Positions 18,785-28,105 of a stretch of DNA of 64,000 nt are shown here, piece by piece; position 1 is the stretch's first letter, and the number at the start of each line of letters is the position of its first letter. A model generated the notes under the pieces. The model saw nothing but the letters and a program-made list of their open reading frames with translations, did not search any database and had not been told where the DNA came from. Made by a program: the position numbers and the translations under genes. Source of the DNA: Olivibacter sitiensis DSM 17696 (GTDB lineage Bacteria > Bacteroidota > Bacteroidia > Sphingobacteriales > Sphingobacteriaceae); NCBI RefSeq assembly GCF_000427965.1, contig NZ_ATZA01000011.1, forward strand, positions 60,733 to 124,732. The letters run 5' to 3'.

Positions 18785-19879
18785 ATGACAGTAACGAAAA
18801 AGAATAAACCAATTCGGGTGCTTGTAGTCGGCTGCGGCAATATGGGGACTTCACATGCACAAGTTTACCATGAATCGATAGATTTCGAGATCTGCGGACT
18901 GGTATCAAGGGGTACAAGCAAGGAAAAACTCAACCTGTTGCTGGGTGGGGAATACCCGCTGTTCTCGGACTATGCCGAAGCATTGAAATCTACGGCCCCC
19001 GATGCCGTGTGTATTTCCACCTATCCGGACACACATGAGGTCTATGCCATCATGGCGATGGAAAACGGCAGCCATGTGTTTATAGAAAAACCCCTAGCTG
19101 ATACCATAGAAGGTGCTGAACGCGTAGCAGCTGCGTCCAAAAGGACCGGAAAAAAACTAGTGATAGGCTATATCCTACGTTACCATCCCTCCTGGCAGCA
19201 ATTCATTGCGCTAAGCGGACAGCTGGGCAAGCCATTGGTGATGCGCATGAACCTCAACCAACAGAGCCATGGCTATATGTGGAACGTGCACCGCAATCTC
19301 ATGAAAAGCATGAGCCCCATAGTTGATTGTGGTGTTCACTACATCGACGTCATGTGCCAAATGGTAAATAGCAATCCAGTACAGGTGCACGCCATAGGGG
19401 CTAGACTCACCGATGATATCCCTGCCGATAACTATAACTATGGCCAATTGCAGATCCGTTTTGCAGATGGTTCCGTAGGCTGGTACGAGGCGGGATGGGG
19501 ACCAATGATCAGCGAAACCGCATTCTTTATCAAGGACGTTATCGGCCCTAAAGGCTCTGTATCTATCGTGGCTAAGGAAGCCACCAAAAGTGGTAAGTCT
19601 GATTCGGTAGCCTCGCACACCAAAACCGAGTCGCTACGCTTCCATCATGCCCAGACGGATGAAGACAATGAATTTGTAAAAGAAGACACTTGGATAGACC
19701 TGACAGATGAACCTGACCATCAAGAACTTTGCAAACGCGAGCAGCTTTTTTTTCTGAAAGCGATACTGGAGGATATCGACTTAACCAGCCTTACGGAAGA
19801 TGCCTTGAATAGCCTCCGCATTGCCTTTGCCTGCGACGAATCGGTAAAAACCGGAAAAATTGTTACTTTAGTGAAGTAA
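18785..19879 (+). CDS. Gfo/Idh/MocA-family NAD(P)-dependent oxidoreductase (cytosolic)
   Basis: 364 residues. The Rossmann motif VVGCGNMG lies near the N-terminus, and the family EKP motif appears in FIEKPLADT. The C-terminal half is the usual alpha/beta substrate domain. There is no signal peptide, so it acts in the cytosol. Family members oxidise or reduce sugars and inositols, often at C3 of a pyranoside. It opens a plus-strand group with a Tat-exported relative and two DUF1080 genes and is divergent from rhaT. Its substrate cannot be read from the sequence; a sugar or 3-keto-sugar derived from the same glycan is likely. Confidence 0.87.
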   Translation: MTVTKKNKPIRVLVVGCGNMGTSHAQVYHESIDFEICGLVSRGTSKEKLNLLLGGEYPLFSDYAEALKSTAPDAVCISTYPDTHEVYAIMAMENGSHVFIEKPLADTIEGAERVAAASKRTGKKLVIGYILRYHPSWQQFIALSGQLGKPLVMRMNLNQQSHGYMWNVHRNLMKSMSPIVDCGVHYIDVMCQMVNSNPVQVHAIGARLTDDIPADNYNYGQLQIRFADGSVGWYEAGWGPMISETAFFIKDVIGPKGSVSIVAKEATKSGKSDSVASHTKTESLRFHHAQTDEDNEFVKEDTWIDLTDEPDHQELCKREQLFFLKAILEDIDLTSLTEDALNSLRIAFACDESVKTGKIVTLVK

Positions 19880-19980
19880 AATCTCATGGAAGAATTTACA
19901 AAACTAATTCCAATTAGACCCAAATTTAGCGCTATATATATTGCAAGTAGATCTCAATAATAAATTAGACAACAGCAAAC

Positions 19981-21252
19981 ATGAAAGAAAAACCCACCTC
20001 AAGACGTGATTTCATAAAAAAATCCGCCTTGGCCGCAGCAGCCTTCACCATCGTTCCCCGGTTCGTACTTGGCGGAACGGGCTACTTGGCTCCTAGCGAT
20101 CATTTGACAAAGGGCATTATCGGGGTAGGTTCAATGGGACGGGGGCATTTCAACTATGCCGGCACCAGGACCGTAGCCATCTGCGATGTGGACAAACGCC
20201 ACTTGGCCATCGCCATGCAACAACTGAACGACAGTGGTGTGAAGCAATTGGCAGATTTTCGAGACCTCATTCAGCTACCAGAGGTAGACATCGTACATAT
20301 TGCCACGCCACCCCATTGGCACGGCATCATGGCAGCAGAGGCTGCCCGCGCGGGAAAGGACATCTGGTGCGAAAAACCCATGACTCGCACCATCGGCGAA
20401 GGAAAGCGCGTCAAAGAGGCGATACAACAACATGGACGTATCTTCAGGCTCAATACCTGGTTCAGGTTCAAGGACAATTTTTACGGCATGGGCGTGCCGG
20501 TAAAGAAGATCAAAAAATTGGTAGACTCGGACCTGCTGGGCTGGCCACTGAAGGTGACGGTAAGTCGGCATACGGGTTTTGATTGGAAATTTTACTGGGT
20601 AGGGAAGGAAAATCTCGCGCCCGAACAAGTGCCTGCCGAGTTGGATTATGACATGTGGCTGGGTCCGGCACAATACAAACCCTATAATACGCACCGCGTA
20701 CACCAGACTTTCCGTGGCTATTGGGATTACGATGGCGGCGGACTGGGAGACATGGGCCAGCATTACATAGATCCTCTACAATATTTCCTGGGGAAGGATA
20801 ACGAAAGCCCCATCTCGGTGGAGATAGATGCACCTCAACAACATAGCGACGCAGTAGGTACTTGGAGACGTATTGAGTACACCTATGCCGACGGCTGCAA
20901 GATCATACTAGATGGAGAGGGCAAGGACGAGAACATTCCTTATATCGATGGCCCAAATGGCAAATTGTATCCCGGTTTTCTGTCTAATATTCCAGATCTG
21001 GAGAACAAGCTTGCTGCTTTTCCCGAGCCAGAGGAACAAGTGGTAGACTTTGTAGAAGCGGTAAAGACAAGGCAGAAATTTGCCCTTAATGAAGATAATG
21101 GACACCGCTCCTGCACCTTGGTCAATATGGGCCTAGTAGCACTCCGGTTGGGAAGGCCCTTAAAGTTCGACCCAGAAAAGCAGCTGTTCGTTGATGATGA
21201 AGCGGCCAACCGCCTCGTTAACCCACCATTGCGCGGTCCATGGACCATTTAA
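19981..21252 (+). CDS. Tat-exported Gfo/Idh/MocA-family oxidoreductase
   Basis: 423 residues with a twin-arginine signal: SRRDFIKKSA followed by a hydrophobic Ala-rich stretch. The dinucleotide motif is GVGSMGRGHF and the EKP motif is in CEKPMTRT. Tat export means the protein folds and probably loads its nicotinamide cofactor before export to the periplasm, where tightly held cofactor allows glycoside oxidation or reduction without free NAD. The C-terminal part has YWDYDGGGLGDMGQHYID, common in the exported clade. It lies 101 bases after the cytosolic relative and 30 bases before the HEAT-DUF1080 gene, so all probably form one operon. Confidence 0.9.
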   Translation: MKEKPTSRRDFIKKSALAAAAFTIVPRFVLGGTGYLAPSDHLTKGIIGVGSMGRGHFNYAGTRTVAICDVDKRHLAIAMQQLNDSGVKQLADFRDLIQLPEVDIVHIATPPHWHGIMAAEAARAGKDIWCEKPMTRTIGEGKRVKEAIQQHGRIFRLNTWFRFKDNFYGMGVPVKKIKKLVDSDLLGWPLKVTVSRHTGFDWKFYWVGKENLAPEQVPAELDYDMWLGPAQYKPYNTHRVHQTFRGYWDYDGGGLGDMGQHYIDPLQYFLGKDNESPISVEIDAPQQHSDAVGTWRRIEYTYADGCKIILDGEGKDENIPYIDGPNGKLYPGFLSNIPDLENKLAAFPEPEEQVVDFVEAVKTRQKFALNEDNGHRSCTLVNMGLVALRLGRPLKFDPEKQLFVDDEAANRLVNPPLRGPWTI

Positions 21253-21282
21253 ACCGAGACATAAACTAAATCAGTGCACTTA

Positions 21283-24200
21283 ATGAAAAATCACCTATAT
21301 ACTTCTTTGCTGTTTTTTATGCTCGCCCCTAGTTGGACGATGGCACAGCAAGACGACAAGCGTACCTCTACCACCAAAATTGCAGATCTATTGGCTACCC
21401 AACCATCGGAGAACGCCAGTAAATTGAATGCGGCATTCGGTCAGCTCGATGGTTTCACGAGCTCAGATATTAGTGCTTTGCTCTTGCAACTAAAACCGCA
21501 AGGTGGCGACAATGCCAAGATAGAATATGCTACCAACAGCTATTCCTACTATGTGATGCAGCCCGGAAACGAAGCCCTTCGTGCCAAGTTTGTACAAGGA
21601 GCATTGGATGCTCTGAACAAATTGTCAGACAAGGACAACAAAGGTTTTGTTCTTAACCTATTAGCAAATGCGGCGAAAGATGACGCGATTTCTGTCATTT
21701 CGGTTTACCTGCAAGATAGGTACCTAGCCGACCGAGCTGCACGTGCCTTAGCCAATATAGGCACCTCGGAAGCAGATGTGGCATTGACTACTGCATTGCC
21801 AAAAGCAGAGGGAAGGAACATTTGCTATCTATTGCAAGCAATTGGCGATGCAGGTTATACCCAAGCAGCGGGCACGGTAGCTTCTTATGCTCAGGCAGAT
21901 GACCGGGACGTGAGAAAAACTGCTCTTTACACCTTGGCAAAATTGGCCGATCCGGCGTCAGAAGCCATCTTACGCACCAAAGCTAGTGAAGCCAATCTTG
22001 GTTACGATGAATCTAATGCCACTGCCTCTTACATTAATTATGCCTATAACGCATTTGCAAAAGGCAATCTCGAATTGGCAGAAAAAGTGGCCAAGACCTT
22101 ATCATCGGCAGACAAGGAGCAAATATCAACACGTATTGCGGCAATGGACCTTTATACCCAAATACAAGGCAAACAGTACCTGCCCAGCTTGTTGAACGCG
22201 GCCAGGGACAAGAACATTGCCTATAGCATTGCTGCCGTAGAGTTGGCACGGCCATATATCAAGGAACGTGAAGTGGTAGCTTGGGGCAAAACATTGAAAA
22301 AGACAAGCCTAGAAACGCAGTCCGCAATCCTTAAAACCTTGGCAAATACAAAAGAACCAGCAGCCCTTCCTTATATCGAGAAAGCTTTAAAAAGCAAGGA
22401 CAGCTTGGTAAAGGTCACAGCCATCAAAGCATACGGCAAATTGCAGGGAGAAGAAGCAGTACCTGTCCTGCTCCAATTACTTTCACGGGCCAACGGCGGT
22501 GAAAGGCGAGCCATTGAAGAAACCTTACTGGCGCTAAAAGGAGATGGCGTATCAAATAGGCTAACGGCCGCACTCGGCAACTCCGCCCCTTCAGATCAAG
22601 TTGTACTATTATCTGTATTGACGAACAGAAGGGCCAACGAAAGCTTCCCCCATGTGCTCGATTTACTAAAAAGCGGGGACATAGCGGTAAAGCAAGCTGC
22701 CTTTTCCGCCTTACCTGCTGTTGCAAGAGCCGAAAACCTACCCACTTTGCTCTCTCTTCTTTCTACTGCCGAGGCAGGTGAAAAGATCGGTCTGGTACAA
22801 AAGGCTATAGTGACTGTCGTGGCAGGCAGCCAACAGAAGGAACAGCACATTCAAGCACTGCTTACGGCCTATGAGCAGGCAAATCCCACACAAAAAGCAC
22901 CTTACCTAAACGTATTTTCAGGCATCGGTGGTGAAGAAAGCCTAACCTCAGTGGTACATGCACTTGAAGACAATGACAGAACATTGAAATCGATTGCCGT
23001 AGAGGCCCTTTCCAATTGGAATGACAGAGCGGCTCTGCCCGAACTGATCAAGCTTAGCCGAACCACAACGGACACAACACAATTGGAGCTTGTGGTCGAT
23101 GGCATCATAAGACTTATCGCAAAAAGCGAATTTCCTGCTGAGCAGAACGTCCTCCTATTGCGCGATGTGATGGAAAGGGCGCAAAATATAAGGCAGAAAA
23201 AACAGATACTAAGTACCTTGAGTCAAAACAAAACTTACAATTCACTGATTTTTGCTGGTAAATTTCTGGACGACCCGGAATTGAGTTCAGCAGCGGCAAT
23301 GGCTGTGCTCAATATAGCGCTTGACAACCCTTCCCTATACGGCACTGAGGTAAAGCAACTATTGGATAAAACAGTAGATGTGCTGAGTGGTCAAGACAGC
23401 GATTACCTAAAACAGGCGCTATTGAAACATATTGCCGAACTACCGCGCGATCAAGGCTTTGTTACCCTATTTAACGGGGAAGACCTTAAGGGATGGAAAG
23501 GGCTAGTGGAAAATCCCATTAAAAGAGCTGAGATGAGTTCCGCAGAACTGGAGACCGCGCAGGCTAAGGCCGATGAAGCAATGCGCAGCGGTTGGTATGC
23601 GAAAGATGGCGTACTTTACTTTAACGGTAAGGGAGACAATATCGCCACCGTAAAACAATATGGCGATTTTGAAATGCTGGTCGACTGGAAGTTGAGCACC
23701 GTAGGCAAAGAAGGTGATGCGGGCATCTACCTAAGAGGTACACCACAGGTACAAATATGGGACACTTCACGTGTAAACGTGGGAGCGCAAGTGGGATCGG
23801 GAGGACTGTACAACAATCAGAAAAACGAAAGCAAACCATTGAAAGTGGCAGATAATGCGTTGGGCGAGTGGAATACCTTCCGTATCATCATGAAAGACGA
23901 CAAAGTCACCGTTTATCTGAATGGAGAACTCGTAACCGACAACGTAACCTTAGAAAATTATTGGGACAGAAGCCAAGCCATATTCCCGATAGAACAGATC
24001 GAGTTGCAGGCGCACGGCACGGAAGTGGCCTATCGAGATATCTACATTAAAGAAATATCGAGAAAAGAAGTTTTCAAGCTAAGCGACAAGGAAAAAGCGG
24101 AAGGCTACCAAGTCTTGTTCGATGGTACAAACCTGGATGCTTGGATGGGTAATACAGATGCTTACGTCATCAGTAACGAAGGTACGCTGGCCTGTTATCC

Positions 24201-24678
24201 GCAAAAAGGATCGGGCGGAAATCTTTATTCCAAAGAAGAGTACGGCGATTTCGTCTACCGTTTCAGTTTTCGGCTCACTCCTGGAGCAAACAACGGCATC
24301 GGTATAAGAGCTCCCTTGGAAGGTGATGCCGCCTATGTGGGTATGGAGATACAGGTACTCGATAACGAGGCCGAGATATACAAAAATTTAAAGGAATACC
24401 AATATCACGGTTCCGTCTATGGCGTGATTCCCGCAAAAAGGGGCTATCTCAACCCTATAGGTGAATGGAACGAACAGGAAATCTATGTAAAAGGCAACAA
24501 GATAAAGGTGACATTGAATGGCACGGTAATACTCGATGGAGATATTGCCAGTTCATCCAAGAACGGTACGTTGGACGGTCGTGACCATCCAGGACTCCAC
24601 CGAAAAAATGGTCACTTGGGTTTCCTGGGGCATGGATCCGAAGTACATTTTAAGGATATCAGGATAAAAAGATTATAG
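21283..24678 (+). CDS. Secreted HEAT-repeat protein with two C-terminal DUF1080 (3-keto-glycoside hydrolase-like) domains
   Basis: 1131 residues from the ATG at 21283; an in-frame GTG nine bases earlier (21274) is less likely because the signal peptide starts cleanly at MKNHLY. After the signal (about 1-22) come roughly 700 residues of helical HEAT-type repeats. Two DUF1080 domains (PF06439, a concanavalin-like fold) follow: one from VTLFNGEDLKGWKG and one from YQVLFDGTNLDAWMGN. DUF1080 proteins include hydrolases or lyases that cleave 3-keto-glycosides made by Gfo/Idh/MocA enzymes. The tandem fusion to a HEAT solenoid suggests a scaffolded or multivalent enzyme. It sits directly after the Tat oxidoreductase, which supports a shared pathway. 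Catalytic residues were not assigned. Confidence 0.86.
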   Translation: MKNHLYTSLLFFMLAPSWTMAQQDDKRTSTTKIADLLATQPSENASKLNAAFGQLDGFTSSDISALLLQLKPQGGDNAKIEYATNSYSYYVMQPGNEALRAKFVQGALDALNKLSDKDNKGFVLNLLANAAKDDAISVISVYLQDRYLADRAARALANIGTSEADVALTTALPKAEGRNICYLLQAIGDAGYTQAAGTVASYAQADDRDVRKTALYTLAKLADPASEAILRTKASEANLGYDESNATASYINYAYNAFAKGNLELAEKVAKTLSSADKEQISTRIAAMDLYTQIQGKQYLPSLLNAARDKNIAYSIAAVELARPYIKEREVVAWGKTLKKTSLETQSAILKTLANTKEPAALPYIEKALKSKDSLVKVTAIKAYGKLQGEEAVPVLLQLLSRANGGERRAIEETLLALKGDGVSNRLTAALGNSAPSDQVVLLSVLTNRRANESFPHVLDLLKSGDIAVKQAAFSALPAVARAENLPTLLSLLSTAEAGEKIGLVQKAIVTVVAGSQQKEQHIQALLTAYEQANPTQKAPYLNVFSGIGGEESLTSVVHALEDNDRTLKSIAVEALSNWNDRAALPELIKLSRTTTDTTQLELVVDGIIRLIAKSEFPAEQNVLLLRDVMERAQNIRQKKQILSTLSQNKTYNSLIFAGKFLDDPELSSAAAMAVLNIALDNPSLYGTEVKQLLDKTVDVLSGQDSDYLKQALLKHIAELPRDQGFVTLFNGEDLKGWKGLVENPIKRAEMSSAELETAQAKADEAMRSGWYAKDGVLYFNGKGDNIATVKQYGDFEMLVDWKLSTVGKEGDAGIYLRGTPQVQIWDTSRVNVGAQVGSGGLYNNQKNESKPLKVADNALGEWNTFRIIMKDDKVTVYLNGELVTDNVTLENYWDRSQAIFPIEQIELQAHGTEVAYRDIYIKEISRKEVFKLSDKEKAEGYQVLFDGTNLDAWMGNTDAYVISNEGTLACYPQKGSGGNLYSKEEYGDFVYRFSFRLTPGANNGIGIRAPLEGDAAYVGMEIQVLDNEAEIYKNLKEYQYHGSVYGVIPAKRGYLNPIGEWNEQEIYVKGNKIKVTLNGTVILDGDIASSSKNGTLDGRDHPGLHRKNGHLGFLGHGSEVHFKDIRIKRL

Positions 24679-24758
24679 ACTTCTTTACAAAATGGCGAAC
24701 AGTATAAGTCGTCCAAAGAAAGAGTCGACTCTACAACACCAAAAATAAATTAAGCATT

Positions 24759-25514
24759 ATGAACAATAGGATGAAAATTTACTCCCTGGCCCTAGTAGCA
24801 GCTAGCCTGGCTTCTTGTCAATCAAACTCAACCCGTCAGGAAAACAACGCAGACAGCACGGAAAACCTTGTGCAGTCAGATACGATCCAAGGCCAATGGA
24901 TCGACCTCTTTGATGGGCAATCCCTTGCTGGATGGCACGGCTTCAATAAGACAGAGCCTGTCAAGAACTGGGAAGTGCAAGACGGCGTGCTGGCCTGTAC
25001 AGGAAAAGGAAACAAAGAGGATTTTGGGGGCGATATCGTGAGCGATCAGGAGTTCGGCAATTTCGAGCTGGAATGGGAATGGAAAATAGCCAAAGGCGGC
25101 AACTCGGGCGTGATGTACCATGTCATTGAAGATCCCAAATATAAAGCACCTTATGAGACTGGCCCTGAATACCAGATGATTGACGATATTGGATTCCCAC
25201 AAAAGCTGGAAGAATGGCAGATGACGGGAGCAAATTATGCGATGAACCTAGCTGATAGCAGTCAAAAAGTGCTGAAACCCGTGGGCGAGTGGAATTCGAG
25301 CAAGATCATCTACAACAATGGGCACGTGGAACATTGGCTGAATGGGAAAAAGATCGTCGATTTTCAGGAAGGAACCGAAGAGTGGAAGAAGGAAAAATCC
25401 GAAGGAAAATGGAAAGATTATCCCGATTATAAGATCACAAATCGTGGCAAGATTGCATTGCAGGATCATGGCGATAGCGCTTGGTTTAGAAACATTCGGA
25501 TACGTAATTTGTAA
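24759..25514 (+). CDS. DUF1080 lipoprotein (3-keto-glycoside hydrolase-like)
   Basis: 251 residues. A lipoprotein signal ends at LASC with the acylated cysteine at C20, followed by a polar linker and one DUF1080 domain starting at WIDLFDGQSLAGWHGF. Typical family segments are visible: NFELEWEWKIAKGGNSGVMY, GPEYQMIDD and KIALQDHGDSAWFRNIRI. This is the simple, single-domain form common in Bacteroidota, expected on the periplasmic face or outer membrane. It ends the four-gene plus-strand module. A hydrolytic role on oxidised glycosides is inferred from family and neighbours. Confidence 0.9.
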   Translation: MNNRMKIYSLALVAASLASCQSNSTRQENNADSTENLVQSDTIQGQWIDLFDGQSLAGWHGFNKTEPVKNWEVQDGVLACTGKGNKEDFGGDIVSDQEFGNFELEWEWKIAKGGNSGVMYHVIEDPKYKAPYETGPEYQMIDDIGFPQKLEEWQMTGANYAMNLADSSQKVLKPVGEWNSSKIIYNNGHVEHWLNGKKIVDFQEGTEEWKKEKSEGKWKDYPDYKITNRGKIALQDHGDSAWFRNIRIRNL

Positions 25515-25532
25515 ACGAACAAGAAACAAGAC

Positions 25533-25561
25533 TGATGCAGGCTTTGTCTAAACCTGCATCA
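25533..25561. terminator. Hairpin between the convergent DUF1080 and GH3 genes
   Basis: Perfect 9-bp stem TGATGCAGG / CCTGCATCA with an 11-nt loop, 18 bases after the DUF1080 stop. It has no U-run on either strand, so it is a weak or factor-assisted terminator at best. Confidence 0.45.
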
Positions 25562-25647
25562 TGTCTATTCAATAGAATTCACTTAGATTTAGTTCCCTTT
25601 TTCGCCTAGGCGCGCTATTCGGGCATTTTTCAGATTCTGCAATCAAA

Positions 25648-27972
25648 TTATAGCAAGGAAAAATCTTTTTCCTTAACATCCTGCGAGCTCGACCCTACAA
25701 AGAGCTTAAAGGCTCCTGGCTCTGCCACATATTGCAACTCGTTGTTATAAAACTTGAGATGCTCGGCGGTGATGTTAAAAGTTATCGTTTTGCTTTCACC
25801 AGGCTTCAGGCTTATCTTCTCGAAATGCTTCAGTTCCTTAACCGGCCTTGTAACGCTGCCTACCAGATCACGGGTATAGAACTGAACGATCTCCTTTCCT
25901 TCCTTGCTCCCTGTATTGGTGACGGTGATACTTGCAGTGATGGAATCTCCTGCTGCAAAACTATCTTTACTAAGCTGGATATCGCCATAGGAAAAGTTCG
26001 TATAACTCAGGCCATAGCCAAATGGATAAAGCGGTTCATTGGAAACATCGAGGTAATTGGAACGGAATTTCTGAAACCACTGCCCTTCACCAAGAGGTCT
26101 TCCCGTATTTTTATGACTATAGTAGATAGGCACTTGTCCTACATTTTGCGGAAATGTAGCCGTCAGCTTGCCAGAAGGATTCACATCTCCAAAAAGCACA
26201 TCGGTAATGGCCTTGGCAGCCTCCGTCCCCCCAAACCAAACATTGAGTATAGCAGGAACGTGCTCCTGTTCCCAAGTCAGCACCAGTGGCCTTCCCGTGA
26301 ATAGCACCAGCACAACCGGTTTGCCGGTCTTCAATAAGGCTTCAAGCAAATTACGTTGGTTTTCGGGTATGCTAATGTCGGTACGGCTGGAACTTTCGCC
26401 ACTCATTTCAGAGGCCTCGCCCAAAGCGGCGACTATCACGTCGGCATTGCTAGCGATATTTACTGCCTCTCCAATGATCTCCTCCTCTGGCCTGTTGTCG
26501 CGAGGTATCTCCCTGCCAAACATGGTGGCCCGCTCCTGGTACTTGGCATCCGACAGGAGATTGGTACCTAGGCTATGCACAACGTTTACGCTGGTTCCCA
26601 GTACCTCTTTCATGCCGGCCAACAGCGATTGCGTGTTTTCCAGATCGGCGTTGACACTCCACGTCCCCGGCATATTGCTTCCCGTATTAGCTAATGGCCC
26701 TATAAGAGCTACCGTGCCCGCTTTTTTCAGGGGAAGTGTGTTATTTTCATTTTTTAAAAGGACGAAAGATTCTGCCGCAGCCTGCCTGGCCAAAGCCAAA
26801 TGTTCCTTAGATAGTATTTCTTTCTTTGCTCTTCCTTCGTCACAGTATTTGTAGGGATCTTGGAATAAGCCCAACTTGTACTTGGCCTCCAAGACCTTTC
26901 GACAGGCCCTATCAATATCGGCCTGTGTCACCTTGCCTTCATCCAGTGATTTTTTCAGCGTGGTAAGAAAACCTTCGCCCACCATATCCATATCTATTCC
27001 GGCTTCCAGCGCACGAGCCGACACCTCCTGCAAATTTCCCAAACCGTGATCTACCAATTCATTGATTCCCGTATAGTCGGTCACGATAAGGCCATCAAAA
27101 CCCCATTGCCCGCGCAATACATCTTGCATAAGCCACTTATTGGCAGTAGCCGGCGTACCATTGATATCGTTGAACGACATCATCACACTTCCAGCACCAG
27201 CATCTACCGCAGCCTTATAGGGAGGCAGGTATTCGTTGTACATCCTGTGCAAGCTCATATCCGTGGTGTTGTAGTCCCTGCCGGATTCTGCAGCACCATA
27301 GAGCGCAAAATGCTTGAAACAGGCCATCAGGGTATTGTTTGCCGCCAGATCATGGCCTTGCAGTCCCCTCACCATGGCAGCAGAAATCAAGCTCCCCAAA
27401 TAGGTATCTTCACCACTACCTTCAGATATGCGTCCCCAGCGCGGATCCCTAGATATGTCCACCATAGGCGAAAAGGCCCAATTGAGGCCATCCGCACTGG
27501 CTTCTGTGGCAGCAATTCGGGCAGTCTTTTCTATCAACTCCATATCCCAGGTTGCCGACAGCCCAAGAGGAATGGGAAAAAGCGTCTTATATCCATGAAT
27601 AACATCTTGCCCAAATATAAGTGGAATCTTGAGCCGACTGTGGTTTACCGCAAGTTCCTGAGTCTTGCGTACCCTCTCTGGTGTGGTGAGACTAAACACA
27701 CCGCCCACTTGCCCTGCCTTAATCTTGGCTTCCAGATCGCTGTTAACGGCAGAGCCAGTCGTAGCTTCGCCCCCAGTAGGTAAGTTGAGTTGTCCAATTT
27801 TTTCCTCTACGGTCATCTTACCCATCAAATCATCGATAAAAGCATTCATATCAACCGCCTTTTCAGTCTTTTGAAGAGCAAGGTTCTTGTTTTTATTGCG
27901 TTGCGCAAGCGCCATAGGAGCAGCCTGTACAATAGCCGCTATGGTCAGTATAAGTAGTTTATTCATGTTCAT
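25648..27972 (-). CDS. Periplasmic beta-glucosidase, GH3 (BglX-like)
   Basis: 774 residues. A signal peptide (about 1-23) precedes the GH3 N-terminal TIM barrel, the alpha/beta sandwich domain and a C-terminal Fn3-like domain. The nucleophile is D299 in GLIVTDYTGI. SGEDTYLGS and MACFKHFALYGAAESGRD are the usual substrate-site segments. GH3 beta-glucosidases release glucose from the non-reducing end of beta-glucosides with retention. It is the last gene of the second locus; with the PF10091/GH144-type gene upstream, sophorose or short beta-1,2-glucans are plausible substrates, by inference. Confidence 0.92.
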   Translation of the reverse strand: MNMNKLLILTIAAIVQAAPMALAQRNKNKNLALQKTEKAVDMNAFIDDLMGKMTVEEKIGQLNLPTGGEATTGSAVNSDLEAKIKAGQVGGVFSLTTPERVRKTQELAVNHSRLKIPLIFGQDVIHGYKTLFPIPLGLSATWDMELIEKTARIAATEASADGLNWAFSPMVDISRDPRWGRISEGSGEDTYLGSLISAAMVRGLQGHDLAANNTLMACFKHFALYGAAESGRDYNTTDMSLHRMYNEYLPPYKAAVDAGAGSVMMSFNDINGTPATANKWLMQDVLRGQWGFDGLIVTDYTGINELVDHGLGNLQEVSARALEAGIDMDMVGEGFLTTLKKSLDEGKVTQADIDRACRKVLEAKYKLGLFQDPYKYCDEGRAKKEILSKEHLALARQAAAESFVLLKNENNTLPLKKAGTVALIGPLANTGSNMPGTWSVNADLENTQSLLAGMKEVLGTSVNVVHSLGTNLLSDAKYQERATMFGREIPRDNRPEEEIIGEAVNIASNADVIVAALGEASEMSGESSSRTDISIPENQRNLLEALLKTGKPVVLVLFTGRPLVLTWEQEHVPAILNVWFGGTEAAKAITDVLFGDVNPSGKLTATFPQNVGQVPIYYSHKNTGRPLGEGQWFQKFRSNYLDVSNEPLYPFGYGLSYTNFSYGDIQLSKDSFAAGDSITASITVTNTGSKEGKEIVQFYTRDLVGSVTRPVKELKHFEKISLKPGESKTITFNITAEHLKFYNNELQYVAEPGAFKLFVGSSSQDVKEKDFSLL

Positions 27973-28025
27973 TATCTTATATTATAAAGTATCAAGATGC
28001 AATAGCCATGTAAAGCTTAAAGCGG

Positions 28026-28082
28026 AAAGTCCAAAGCTATTTTAACTACTTTAGTCTTTGAGCTTTGGCCTTTAGTCTCACT
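28026..28082. repeat. Imperfect hairpin in the GH43-GH3 gap
   Basis: Arms AAAG-T-CCAAAGCT (28026-28038) and AGCTTTGG-C-CTTT (28071-28082) pair with a single internal mismatch and a 32-nt loop. The sequence is made of repeated ACTAAAG and CCAAAGCT words, which looks more like a dispersed intergenic repeat than a designed terminator. Confidence 0.35.
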
Positions 28083-28105
28083 TCGCTTGTCTCACATTTA
28101 CCATC

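Noticed and set aside
27046..27783. Plus-strand open frame of 245 codons opposite the GH3 gene
   Set aside because: Lies entirely within the well-supported minus-strand GH3 gene and shows no protein-like motif; a shadow frame.
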